This document shows, piece after piece, positions 48,936-60,700 of a DNA stretch of 64,000 nt; the first letter of the stretch is position 1, and every line of letters begins with the position of its first letter. This stretch comes from Anthopleura xanthogrammica (taxonomy: Eukaryota; Cnidaria; Anthozoa; Actiniaria; Actiniidae), in contig OZ025216.1 in NCBI GenBank assembly GCA_964019055.1, positions 186,001 to 250,000 on the forward strand, in the 5' to 3' direction. The translations under genes were made by a program, and so were the position numbers. Under the pieces are notes generated by a model. The model was not told the origin of the DNA, searched no databases, and saw only the letters and a program-made list of their open reading frames with translations.

Positions 48936-49046
48936 CGCGGCTTTCGATAAAAAAAGTTGCTTAAACTTTTCTGATTCGGTTCAAAGGGTAGGTTGTCGGA
49001 TTAGTGTCGGTTCAGTTGAAGGGTATCGAATAGCTCTATTTATACC
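48936..49046 (-). promoter_or_regulatory. TATA promoter and 5' UTR exon of copy B
   Basis: On the minus strand, GGTATAAATAG (49036-49046) is a consensus TATA box. About 30 bp downstream begins a short exon that ends CCGCG|GTAAGT at 48936. The matching acceptor (TATATCTAG) lies about 20 bp before the ATG of each copy. A TATA box suits an inducible gene. Confidence 0.6.
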
Positions 49047-51516
49047 ACAGTTCATCAACATGATCACAAAGTAAACTGAATTGTTTAAGTCGGGCTTGAT
49101 TACGTCAAGAACTATTTGAACACAATTATTATCACAGAGGAAGAGATGTGAAAAGTGTTTGAACGTACAGTAGCCTAGTGTGTGTTGGAAATCGTTGACT
49201 ATAGTATCTTCCAGCTTCCGGATTCGGAATTTTGCTAAATTTTATTTTAAGAATTTTTGAGAAGTTTTTGAAACTTTTTTGGACGAATTTTCATTGAGCG
49301 GAAGCCATAAAGATAGTCCTTTAATGTTCGGGAATTAGAACAAATTCTTAGGAGACTCAAACGTCTAGAGTTATCTCTCCTGATAAACAGGCCCTTGGTA
49401 ATGCCAATGTTCATTTTATATTATAACTCAGTGAATCCATTTCATCAGTTTATTAACACTGGTAATGAACAATCTCGCTTGAAATACTTTTTTATTAAAG
49501 GTATGTTTGTTTCAGTGTGAATCATTTTAAGTTACCATCACTGTCGGAGAAGTTTTGTTTTTTTCGCGACGAATCTGAGTCAGCATTTGTCAACGATAGC
49601 CCCACATCAGTACTGCAAATGGTCCATATTGGAAAAATTTATTCGCAAATTGATTTAGCAAAAAACCCTGATCTGATCGATTGCGGTATTTGAAACATGT
49701 ATTTCCTATGAACTCGGTAGGGAATTTTACCTCGTGTCTTTCTTTGTGCAAGGTATCCTACAGCTTCCTGACTAATGATCGGAATAAACGGCGAAAAAAA
49801 TAAAAATAACGGAACAAAATAAAAAGACGGTTTGCGGCGGTGTGTAATACGTACGTACATATTCCTCGGAGTTTCTAATGCAATATTAAATTCATTTAAA
49901 GAAGTTAATAGATTGGCGTAAGCATAGAAATATTTTCTTCCTGTAATAATTAATAGTATTCTACTTACAAGTAAGCTTACAGTTCGTACTTTTGTTAAGC
50001 AATCAAATCCAAATTCGATGAATTTGAATCGATGACAAAACCGTCTTCTTGTTGACATTCTTGGAAGTAAATTACAAAGTAAACCCTATCCATGACACGC
50101 TGATCACTGCTGAAGGACAACACTGTAGAATTGCACGAAGTTTTTCAAACTTTAGACACTTTGTTAAAGTTGTTTGAAAACTTTGTTGAAGTTGTTTCGC
50201 AGCAAGCTGAAGCCAATGTTTATAAATAAAGACTTTCAGAAGTTTATATTGAGTCAGTATTCAACCCCCACGTTAATTCATGAAGAGAGATATTTCGAGG
50301 AACTTATGTGGGTGGACTTGATTCAACGATTCTTAGAATTAACGGCTGAATGAGTTTGCTTCTTGACTGGTTCGGCAGCCCGTAAACCTGCCATTAAACA
50401 CGCAATATAACCTAGAAGAAATTTTGAATTATTCGTTAAATAAATTATTCAACTTCGAAAATTTTCTATTTTTCTTTATAATTTTTACCATGAAATAAGG
50501 TCAGAATATATATATGCGCATGACAGCTGTAACTTAACCGCTTCAACTTAGGAATGGTTCTTAATTAAAACAGCTGAAACGCTTGAAATCAAGCAAAACT
50601 CAAGTTTAATCTTCTTATATAAAATTGACTCTTGTAAAAACAATTGGACTACGTTATATGATTCAGTTTTGAACTCATTGGATGCTCCACTCAAATACAC
50701 TTCTACTTAACTCCTACACCTCTATTCATTCTCCACATGACTTTATTATGACTGGCGCCAGCTAATCTGGACGTGGGACTCACTGTAACGGTGTTGCGAA
50801 ATACCCGCCTACTACAGTGTATGTTTTATTGTAATATTTTTTCTGGGAAATATGATCTAGATATTGAGCCACATTTGATAAAGCGAAAGCTAGAAAAAAG
50901 AGCAGGAAACGCGACGGAAATTCGTGTCAGTATACTGTTTTATATGATAAAATGATAAAAACAGAAAATCAAAACAAGACTGTCATTTGGCCTTGGTATT
51001 TTATCGAAAAATTGTCGTCTCTTTGATTTTCATGTAGAATGATAAAACTTGGCATTTAGTTGGTGGAAGTTTCTAGAATATTAAGAAAAAGAAAATAAGA
51101 TTTTGTATTTTGTACATGACATTGCGATTGTTCTAAGTTTAACCTATGACACCCTCAAATACCAGAACAACAAAGTACAATAATCCTATCTACAAATACC
51201 TACATACACTTTCTACTCGATAGAAATTTTGTTTAACTCCCTCAATTTGCCTCATGATCAAGAAATCAAATGAACCGTACGAAGTATTGTTGCCTAAGAA
51301 TCGGAGTTTTGTCTCTCTCGCGGGGCTGTCGAGCAAAATTACCGGAAGTGGATCCAATGAAACCCATGACCGTTGACTGAATACTCGGAAGTAAGAAGGG
51401 AAATGATACTTTATAATTATAAGGGAATTTTTAGCTTTTGATCGCGAGAAAACCCTGCAACCTTATATTTTATTTAGCCCATGACTTCAAACATGAAGTT
51501 ATTATTAACGAAGTGT
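49047..51516. other. Divergent intergenic region between the two secreted-protein promoters
   Basis: This 2.5-kb AT-rich region probably holds shared control elements. On the minus strand it has two weak coding candidates. One starts with an ATG at 50058 and includes an exon-like stretch 49863-49945 (RKYFYAYANLLTSLNEFNIA). The other is an exon 50323-50411 with a good acceptor that ends in a hydrophobic YIACLMAGL segment and a basic tail; a possible first exon has its ATG at 51367, next to an ETS site (ACTTCCGGT). Neither could be joined into a complete gene. Confidence 0.4.
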
Positions 51517-51529
51517 GATATATATATAG
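51517..51529 (+). promoter_or_regulatory. TATA-like element of the 51632 gene
   Basis: GATATATATATAG lies about 105 bp upstream of the ATG at 51632 on the plus strand, in a position that fits a short 5' UTR. Confidence 0.45.
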
Positions 51530-51631
51530 TTACCGAGGCTGATATGATATCAGTTATCAGTGAAATTCGATCAAGGCAGAAGAAATTCGACACCACCAAA
51601 AGACTTGAAAACTATTTGAAAGAATTTGAAA

Positions 51632-53146
51632 ATGGCGACGACAAACTGTGGTAAGTTTGGTTCTAGATGTTCTTATTATTTCAACAATTTTTCCCCGTTT
51701 TTATTCCTGAAACGGTTTACAGTGATGATGATTTTGTTTAAAAAGTGTTTAGTTTTCATCTTATCGATCAATTTTTTAAGTGAATTTTGAAAAGAAAAAG
51801 AAAAGAAAAGAAAACTAATTATTACACGGGTTTTGCCAACTTTTTTTTTTCTTATAAAAAATTAATGATTATTGTGGCACTCAGTAGCAATTAATTTTAA
51901 CCTTATATAAAGATACAAATATATAAAAAAGTGCGAAATGTTAGAATATAAATTTATCTAAGTATAAAGGAGTTTATTACTCATAGTTTTTCCGTCTTTT
52001 TTTTTTTTACAGTGGTCATAGCAACCATACTTGCCCTTGTGTTGTGTGCATACACATCCAGTGGGGTACCCCTACGGGTGTTAGATAAGCCAAGGCAGCT
52101 GTACCCATATGTAGTTCAGGAAAACTGCTTCAGATTGATGCACCTTGTCAGCATTACTCACTCTGAATTTGTAAGTATTGCTTCAGTCATTCATTATGGG
52201 AATATTTAGTCCCCGTCGGGGGAGGGGAAGTGAAATTGAAAGACTTTTAAATTTATCGTCATTTGATTAAAATACTGATTTCACTTTCAATCGCTTCAAG
52301 AGGAAATTGGAGAATCCTAGCTGAGCTCAAATCTTATCGATTTTGATATATTAATTGTTCCTTTTTTAGGCAAAGGAGCGATTCAAGGATGAGACCTACG
52401 ATCATTTCATTATATTACCGGGGATCGAACCTGTGTTGGATTTTGCCGCTTTATCGGTAAGTATTTTGAACAAGACATTCGTAGAAGTGCCGTCGCTTGT
52501 GGTTATTGAAATGGCTTCCCATATAAAGAACGTACGATATATGCACACATGCCGAAACACTGAAATGGCTTCCCATAAGAACCGTATCGTACGATGCACA
52601 CATGCCAAAACACTGAAATGGCTTCCCATAAGAACCGTATCGTACGATGCACAAATGCCGCAACACTAAAATGGCTTCCCATAAGAACCGTATATTGTTA
52701 GATGCACACATGCCGAAACACTATTAAAAATGGCTTTGCATAAGAACCGTATCGTAAGATGCACACATGCCGAAACACTAAAATGGCTTCTCAATTAGAA
52801 TGGGTTTTTCATAATCGAGATAATAACGGTACTGTGTTGCATTATTAAGTCCATCACTCCTAGAAGAGAGATGCTTGAGAAGAGCGATAGGGCTCTGTGG
52901 TTGAAAGTCAAATAATCCAATATATTATTTTGTTACCACCGGAACAGATAAGGCTACTAAGGCCCAGGGGGCACCCCTTTATTCTTCCTAGCTATAGGGT
53001 CAGAACCGAGATATTTAAGAAATGTTTTGTAAATAGATGTCTTTTTCTTCTATTCTTGGTCATATATTTTAGTCATTTTACCTACTTTTATTATCATTAT
53101 TTACATGTAAGCTTAAACGTTTGTTTTAAGTAGATTAATAAAGACC

Positions 53147-53182
<36 letters not shown>

Positions 53183-53960
53183 AAGGTCTTTATTATAATT
53201 ATATAATTATATAATTATAAATATAATAATTATTATTATGTTTTAGAACGAAGAATTTCTCAAGGAGCAAGTGGTTTTGTTCTACCAATTCAAACAGATG
53301 ATTCAAGAAATCACCGCCCACGAGCGCAAGAGAACCAGCCCTGGCAGCTTTAAGGATAAGTTCCAAGAAATAAATAACAAGGTCAATGATATCTTGGCGT
53401 GGCTTCGTCATATTGTAAGTTTTAACACTAATGCTCATTACTTCACACCATTAAGCTACGGACACACAGTGCAACATTGTACGCACGACGCAATTTGTTG
53501 CACGCAATGTTGCTGAAGTAGAAAACGATTCCACTTCAGCAATATTGCTGTCAATATTGCGCGCAATGTTGCACCGGGAGTTTGCGCCTCTAGCCGTATA
53601 ACACATTATTACTGCGCATATATAATAGAGTTTTCATACCCATCCCGCAAAGTGATACAATACGGGGAAGATGGCACCCTTTAAATCCCATAGCGCACCT
53701 CGCACCACAAATCAATTCATCTTTTCTGCGTCATCGAGCATGATGCATGTATGTATATTTCATTCTAATGTATTTTGTCCAATCTTTATCAGCAAAGTAG
53801 TTTGAACTACCACGTAACGAACAGCATGCCTGTGTATCCAACTATGAAACCAAAGGCAACCCAAAAGGAGCAGGACGAGTGGACACTGATGGTTCTTAAA
53901 GAACTGACGCTAAGCCTCTTGGCTCTGGCGCAAGGATCACGAGAAAAGATGGCAGCATAG
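51632..53960 (+). CDS. Small secreted helical protein (candidate IL6/CSF3-layout helical cytokine)
   Basis: Exons 51632-51650, 52013-52170, 52370-52456, 53247-53414 and 53793-53960 encode 199 residues. Intron phases are 1-0-0-0 and the first coding exon is 19 nt. Five exons with these phases are the layout known for vertebrate IL6 and CSF3 (G-CSF). A signal peptide (VVIATILALVLCAYTSSG) indicates secretion. Predicted amphipathic helices fall near residues 40-59, 66-88, 89-144 (two segments around a GS-containing turn) and 171-195, with each main helix on its own exon. Only C45 remains after signal removal and no N-glycosylation sequon is seen. At the end of exon 2 the spacing C-x6-V-x2-T-x3-F is shared with the 193-residue proteins, and exon 4 is 56 codons as is their third exon, so the genes are probably paralogues. 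The cytokine role is inferred. Confidence 0.78.
52503..52795. repeat. ~55-bp tandem repeat, about five units
   Basis: Units contain GAAATGGCTTCCCATAAGAA and GCACACATGCCGAAACACT. They lie in the third intron of the 51632 gene. A single related unit is at about 57200-57240 near RAD50, so the family is dispersed. Confidence 0.85.
53147..53240. repeat. ATT microsatellite and AT palindrome
   Basis: A (TTA)n run is followed by AATTATATAATTATATAATT, just before the acceptor of exon 53247-53414. Confidence 0.85.
53453..53577. mobile_element. Foldback repeat family member, copy 2 (intact)
   Basis: It is similar to 40230-40379: GCTACGGACACACAGTGCAA start, a TGCTGAAGTAGAAAACGATT/CCACTTCAGCA palindrome and GCGCGCAATGTTGCACCG end. 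It lies in the last intron of the 51632 gene. Confidence 0.65.
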
Positions 53961-54791
53961 AACGGAATCGGAGAATCCGGTTTAACCTGTTCATTGTATC
54001 AATGCACTATAACGTAGAGCACTATGTTCTTTATATTATTAAATCTACTGCAGCGCAGTTAAATTTATTATTTTGTATTATTTAAAGGTTGCGACGCTTA
54101 AATGGCTTTGCGACACTTAATGGCTTCGCGACACGGCTTTCAACAGAAAAATAAATTTCTATTTTTTTTCGTAAAGTTTACGAAAAAATTCGTATAAGCA
54201 TTAAAAAAAAACTCTATTTTTGTACGAGAATATTTTTGTATACAGTCAAACCAGCATTCAGTTATAATGAATTTTTAGTTATCAGTTTTGTAAGAAATTC
54301 CAATCTTTTTGTAATAAAAGCATCACTAACAAAGTAACCGTGTATCTTCATAATTAACAAATGTATGGAAGAAAAAAAAGGAGGATGTTTGGCATCTGTT
54401 TGGAGAATCGTTATACAATAAGAATATGTGCCATACCATTTACTTTTATTAAAATAATTTCTCTCTAAAACTTGATTCTCCTAGATTCTCTCAAAACTAG
54501 TGAAAAAGTTCTTATTTTTGTCCCCAGATAAGAGATTATACTCTGAGACACTTATGATCTCTTATCTGGGGACCTTAGAATAAGAACTTTTTACTAGATT
54601 TGAGAGAATCAAGTTTTAGAGTGTTTTTCATCAAAATAATTGACATTAAAACATACCATGTTTTCTCCCTAGCTGCAATTTCATAAATATCTTCATTTGA
54701 TTTGAAATGTTTTGATTGTTTTGTTTTGTTGCTTATGGGATATCAAAATAATTCAAAATTAAAGAAACGCTAGTAAATTAAATGATCCAAG
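53961..54791. other. 3' region of the 51632 gene with a long inverted repeat
   Basis: AT-rich 3' flank with AATAAA-type signals near 54152 and 54313. It contains the inverted repeat described at 54462-54622 and no coding sequence. Confidence 0.5.
54462..54622. repeat. Long inverted repeat with ~70-bp arms
   Basis: The left arm holds AAAACTTGATTCTC...AAAAAGTTCTTATT...CCCCAGATAAGAGAT; the right arm is its complement (ATCTCTTATCTGGGG...AATAAGAACTTTTT...GAATCAAGTTTTAGAG). The loop is about 25 bp. It is a foldback element or MITE. Confidence 0.8.
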
Positions 54792-56369
54792 TCACCATTG
54801 TGGCACCCATCCACAACCAGTACATAGTTTACTATCATTACTATGACTTTTGTCACAAGCTTCTTTTTGAGCTATGAATTTACATGGCAGGTCATTATGA
54901 GTTCCATCACATAATGGGGGTGAGCCTGTGTATTTACATCCACAAAGTGAATAGATTTTCTGGGGATTTTCAGGTACTTTCCATTTTAGGGACTTGAAAC
55001 CAGTTCCTTTGTGAGTTCCTGGACAAAGGAAAAGAAAAAAGACAAAGTTGGATATGGAGATTGTGGAAGTTGCCTTTAAAGTCCTTAAATTTTATTGCTA
55101 ATCAGAAACAACCTCTAGGCTGAAGAAAGTTATGAATCAGGACACAGCTGACTTAAATATCAAATTGAACTTAGTTTGTTAGGTTTTGTGGAGGCAAGAA
55201 AACCAGAGAAAAACCCTGGAATCAAGGGAGAGACCTAGCCTCCTCTGCAGGCATCTCCTTTAGGAAGCCCACTATAGAGTTAAACCGCGCTTGCTAGAGA
55301 GTAGTTTAGAGTTGCCTGCGGAGGAGGCTAGGAGAGGCCTAACAAACCAGGCCTGTGGCAAGACCTGAATAGCTGAGGTGGGGAGGGGGAAGGGGGAAAT
55401 GTTGCATAACATCATTTTGCAAGTGTGACTGATCATATTTGTGTTGATTATATAAAAAACTGGGGAGCATGGTCCTCCGAACTCTACTCAAATGTGATGA
55501 GAGACCCTAGAGATGAGAGACAAGGGCATGTTACTGCTAATATCCCACCCATGATTCTTAGCAGCCTTGTCCCCCTTTACTCATACCTCCTCTCATATAT
55601 TCTCAATTCCATTCAGGTTATCATTGAGGGTATTTCTTACCATCACACCAGGGTTGCTTCTTACTTAAACCACAGGTACACCACTTCATAGTTTTTCCAG
55701 GTTCAAGATCTTTTACATTGTATGGACCATACTGAAAAACACATGGGATAAAAGATATCTTGAGCAAATAATTCTAAGTTTATACTGGATGAGAATTGGA
55801 CAATATTATGGCTGCCATAATAGGTCAAATACCCCCCTCCCCCACAGATTTCCACCCCCCTCCAACAACCAAGAATGCTATAAATAACCTTTTGAAAGAC
55901 TCTGAAACATTTTTAAAAACATTATCCCAGTTTTAGGAAACAAGAATATTCCTATGGCAACAATTGCCATTTTTATATGTGGTATATGTTGGGGATTTTT
56001 ACAAACACTATTAAAAGCACCTCACTCACTGAACAGGAATCCCCTTGAAAGAAAGAAGTCCCAAAAAAATTATACTACAAAAGTTAAGCAATCTTGAAAA
56101 CCCCTGATATGACCCGAAAAGTATTGATCTACCTTCAAATAGAACTCGTAATGAAAGATTTTCAGGTCAAAGGATATCAAGGCTTATAAACAGTTTATAG
56201 GTAAGACACTAACCATTGCAACAGCAGGGAAAAGCTTTGGTTTAACATCATTCTCTGACCCTAATTTTCTGTCCATTGTTTCCTTAGATTGTCCTTCGGC
56301 ATTTGATGGTAGTTGATCCTGTATTTTTTGTTTCTTGATCTTCACTTCATCTTCACAGGAAGTGGCCAT
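54792..56369 (-). CDS. CISD3: Two-CDGSH iron-sulfur domain protein (CISD3/mitoNEET-related inner protein type)
   Basis: Exons 56214-56369, 55641-55731 and 54792-55018 encode 157 residues. Two CDGSH motifs that each bind a 2Fe-2S cluster are complete: CTCGLSKKQPWCDGTH and CGCKYTGSPPLCDGTH. The tandem arrangement without a transmembrane anchor is that of CISD3, a mitochondrial-matrix protein; CISD1/2 have one motif and an anchor. Unusually, the N-terminal 52 residues are acidic and Lys/Gln-rich, with no clear mitochondrial presequence, and after the second motif there is a tail with four more cysteines including LCTGCGW. An upstream in-frame ATG at 56441 would add 24 residues but gives no better targeting signal. 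The first exon faces the RAD50 promoter region. Confidence 0.9.
55085..55260 (-). repeat. SINE-like repeat, same family as in RAD50 introns
   Basis: On the minus strand it reads GGTCTCTCCCTTGATTCCAG, GGTTTTTCTCTGGTTTTC and a CCTGATTC...AGGTTGTTTC end, matching in order the repeat at 60185-60430. It lies in a CISD3 intron. Confidence 0.6.
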
Positions 56370-57740
56370 GTTCGATCTGTTCTCCCTGGTGGGGAAGCTA
56401 TTTGCCCCGGGTGGATGTGGAGGCCCGAAACCGCAATACAAAAAAAAAGTTCAGCGGTATTACCCTTCTTACCTATACGACTTCCGGTTGTAATCCAAGC
56501 CTCGTAGACTAGTGATACTAGTCACGATATTCTTGTTAGTTACCATGAAGCGATCCATTATGGAAGTGAATTGCTGCGATCTAGTGCCTTTTTGCGGGCC
56601 TCTACATCCACCCGGGGGAAATTGCTTCCCTCACTGGCATGGTGACTGTTACGTTCCGGAAATAGTGTTGCGGGTACCCTGTGGCGGTTAGTAGCCGTGG
56701 TTGACTGGTGTTGGTTGGGCTTCCTGTGATTTTTAAGCGCGGGAAGAAACAAGATGTCAGCATTCTGAGTCTCGTCAGGTACGCAACAAAACATTGTGTT
56801 TATTTTATTTATACTTGGTTTAAAGGCTGTAATTCTTTCACTTATCTATAGTTTATTCGTGTTTCTTTAGTGTTTTTGTCTCAAACCGCATTTGTAACTC
56901 TAATTTCGAGATTAAATGGTAAAATATTGCTTAGATATCTCTGCTTTATATCTTACGTTGTAGCTTAGAGCTTAAGCTTAGGATTTATTTGAAGTTAATT
57001 TGTCTAGTCTTGTGTTCTCTTCTTTGAATGAAACTATTTTGGTACCTTATGTGGCTGATGCAAGATTTTAGTTAGTCACTGATACATATATAATAGTTAC
57101 AGGAAATCCCCTTCCCACCCCTCCCTACTGAAATGCGATGTGCATTAGAGTGGTTTTCGTATGAGTGGGAAACGTACGGTACTGACTTACACCACGTACA
57201 CAGTACGACATGCCATAACACCGAAATGGCTTCCCATTGTCTTCCAGTAATTCATCCAATCATGACGCGTTGTTACAGCTGTGGTAAGATACAGTACGGC
57301 CACAGTACGGCTATGCATCCTTTCCCACTCACACCTGTGATACTTTTGACAGAAATCACCACAACATGTCAAAACATCAGAATCAGACTTCTTCATTACC
57401 AAAATTTGAGATTTTAATTGATTTTGATAATCTATAATAAATAAAGTTATTTGTATCATATGTAAACAGCATGCCTATTTCAGACCATGTGTCATTCTCT
57501 TGAGTATCATTTCTTTGTTTACCAGTAACACTTAAGTATATTCATTAGTATGGATGAGGCCAAAACAAAGGATGTTATTGCTACCTGTATGGGATGACAC
57601 TTGGCCTAAATTGCAGGGAGAACATTTGCATATGTACTTCAGAATAAAAATATTATTACTTCACTGGTTGATGACAGTGTTTCTATTGTCATTTTTTAGC
57701 TATCATTTTCTACCTGCATACTGACTAACTATTGCCCAGG
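56370..57740. promoter_or_regulatory. Divergent CISD3/RAD50 promoter region and RAD50 5' UTR
   Basis: The region holds an ETS site (ACTTCCGGT, about 56480-56490, minus-strand CCGGAAGT) and another TTCCGGAA near 56655. A likely first non-coding RAD50 exon ends at a GTCAG|GTACGC donor near 56778; the matching acceptor (GCCCAG) directly precedes the RAD50 ATG. A single GAAATGGCTTCCCAT repeat unit lies near 57223. Confidence 0.5.
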
Positions 57741-60700
57741 ATGTCAACCATTGAGAAATTAAAGATCCGAGGTATCAGGAGCTACTCCCACATAGAACCA
57801 GCTGTAATTGAATTCTTCAAACCATTAACATTGATTGTTGGTTCCAATGGAGCAGGAAAGACTGTAAGTTAGTAGAGGATATTTACCAGCCAGTGGGTCC
57901 AGAAAGGGGTAAACTATGTCCAACATCTTGAATACACAAAGCAAGGCCATTAGGCTGAGGGCTTTGTTTTTCCCTATCTAGATCGACTTTAGGATGGTAA
58001 ATAACTCATTGTTTTCCCATTTACTTTCCACTTCTTTTGCAATTTGTTTTGTTGTTTAGCAATCCATTATTCCAGGATACCGGACCCAATCAGATAGAAA
58101 ATACTGCCTGCTCCAACAGCCAATCAGAACACACAATGTTTCGGATACTAGCCTGAGAAAACAGAAGTCCTTTCTCAGGTTATTAGGATACCGGATAAAA
58201 AAATTATTTTACAACTGCATTCCTAACAAAATAATGATAGAATAGATAGAATAACAAAGCCATAGAGAAGAGCAACAATGGGTTGATGTACTTTTGAATT
58301 TGGTTGGATTGCAATGTAATTATGTTTATTTTGTTCTTCAGTCTATTATTGAATGCCTGAAGTATGTGACGACAGGTGACATGCCTCCAGGAAGCAAGAA
58401 CTCATACTTTGTACATGATCCAAAGGTAAGCATGGGTTTTGTGTGTTAAGTTCATAATTATAGACTAGATGGTAATCAAGTGAGTAACAGTATTGCACTC
58501 ACCTCTCACCTCTGGGGGTTGAGGTTGGATTACTGGACCCAGCAACACATGTCCACATTGACTACAAGGCATAGCCTGACACTGCATATATGTTTTCACA
58601 GTCAATTTAATGATCTAGGATATGAATAACTATTGAATTCCAGGTTGCAGGGGAGCAAGAGATTAAAGGACAAGTGCAGCTGTTGTTTAAAGACATTACT
58701 GGTAATACTGTAGTAGTGACCAGAGCTCTGATATCTCAACAAAAGGTTAGTTGTAAGTTATAAATGACATTTGCACCTCTCTTTGATATCAATCATCTTT
58801 TGATCTTTTAGCAATGACCATTTTCATCCATTGGTCCAATCAATATTTTCATTGCTTTAGGGTAAAAAACTTGAAACCAGAAGTCTAGAGTGTGTCATCA
58901 AAAAAGATATACACGGAGAGGTAACATAACTATTAAATGGCTGTCTAGTAGCTTGCAATGTGCAGTTTGTTCTGTTATATAATTATACAAGGAAGTTCTG
59001 TTATCTTATTACCTCCAGGGAAAATGTTCAAAAAAAATGGGCTTTGAAATGTTATGATTTTTTTTTCAAAACCATATTGATGACCAAAATGGCCAACGCT
59101 TGGTAAATGAATCAAAAACATTGCAGCATAGATGAAGCACACTCTATGTTAGTAATATTATGAATTTTCCTTTCATTTCTAGAGACGAAGTCTGAGTTCC
59201 AAATGTGCTGAAATGAATCATGAAGTGAGTTCATGAAGATCAACTACACCTTGTGCTAATCTTACAATAAAAGAATACATAATTTATTCATAAATAAAAC
59301 AGCCCTTTCTTTGCTCTGTTTAGTAATACAGCATGCAGGAAATGATGAAAGCAACAAAGAATATAAAAATGTGTCTTGAGTTTCTTTGGTACTTCCTAAT
59401 TCCTGTATTACTAAGTATGGAAAAACCTGTTTTAATTGTTTCATTAAATATAGAATTAAGAAAAAAATGTGTTCTTTTCAATGCTGTTTTCTTATCATGC
59501 CAGTACTACTATATTTTCAAAGCAGGCTGTGCTCTGTTTACTAATACAGCACAGTTCACCAATCACAGCATATGATTGTAGTAACTGTATAACTTACAAT
59601 AAAATGACTTTCATGCTTAACAATTTCTTCAGATGATTTCTCTGCTTGGTGTCTCTAAAGCTGTGCTGGAGAATGTTATCTTCTGTCATCAGGAAGATTC
59701 TAATTGGTATGTAGTACTGTATGATTACATTCACCCAACATGTCTTCTCTGACCCTACAGCTCCTACTCTCATTAAATTGCAGATTAATTGATATTCCAA
59801 ATCATTCTGTTTTTGAAATATTAGTTACCATTGTCTATTCTTTCCAGGCCTCTCAGTGAAGGAAAAGCCTTGAAGCAAAAGTTTGATGACATTTTTGCTG
59901 CAACAAGGCAAGTTGCAAGATCCATAAAGAAACCTTGTAACTCGATGCAACACATGAAAGTTGATTATTTTATTATCTGTTGACACTAGATACATTAAAG
60001 CTCTTGAAGCAATACGCAAGCTGAGACAAGAACAGGTAATCTATAATAATTTGAAGTTGATAGTATTAGAGAGTAAGGGTGGTGTTACAATATGTAATCC
60101 ATCTGTCAACAATAAGTAATTGTATACCTTAGCATATAGTTATTGTGTATGTCACTATCTTAGTACACCAGCTAGTTGTACAATAAAGACCTTGACCACT
60201 GATTATGCACTTGTCTCCCACCTCTGGGGTCTCAGGTTTGATTCCTGGACTCAATATCACATGTGAGAGCAGAGACGTTTTTGGTCTCTCCCTTGATTAA
60301 AGGGGTTTTCTCTGGGTTCTCTGGTTTTCCTCCTTACCAGCTAAATTTCAATTTGATCTATGTTGAGAGTTTGCTGTGCCCTGACTTTGATCAGATCAAA
60401 GGTTGTTTCAGGCTATTGATAAAATTTGAATTTTTTGGATATAATTATTTAATACTTGTGATATGGTGATCCCAGGATGGGGTGAATAATTATGTCTTCT
60501 TCCTTTCAGGGTAGAATTGTAGTCCAGTGTGACACAGAATTAAAATACCTAAAGGAAAATAAAGATAAAGCACAAGAGGTAAGACGATAATGATATTTCA
60601 AGGGAATATAGAATCAATGGTGGTGTAATGGTAGTGCTCTCTCCTCTAACCTTTTTGGTCTCTGGTTTGATTCCTCTGTGGATGTGGTTGTTTCAGGGTT

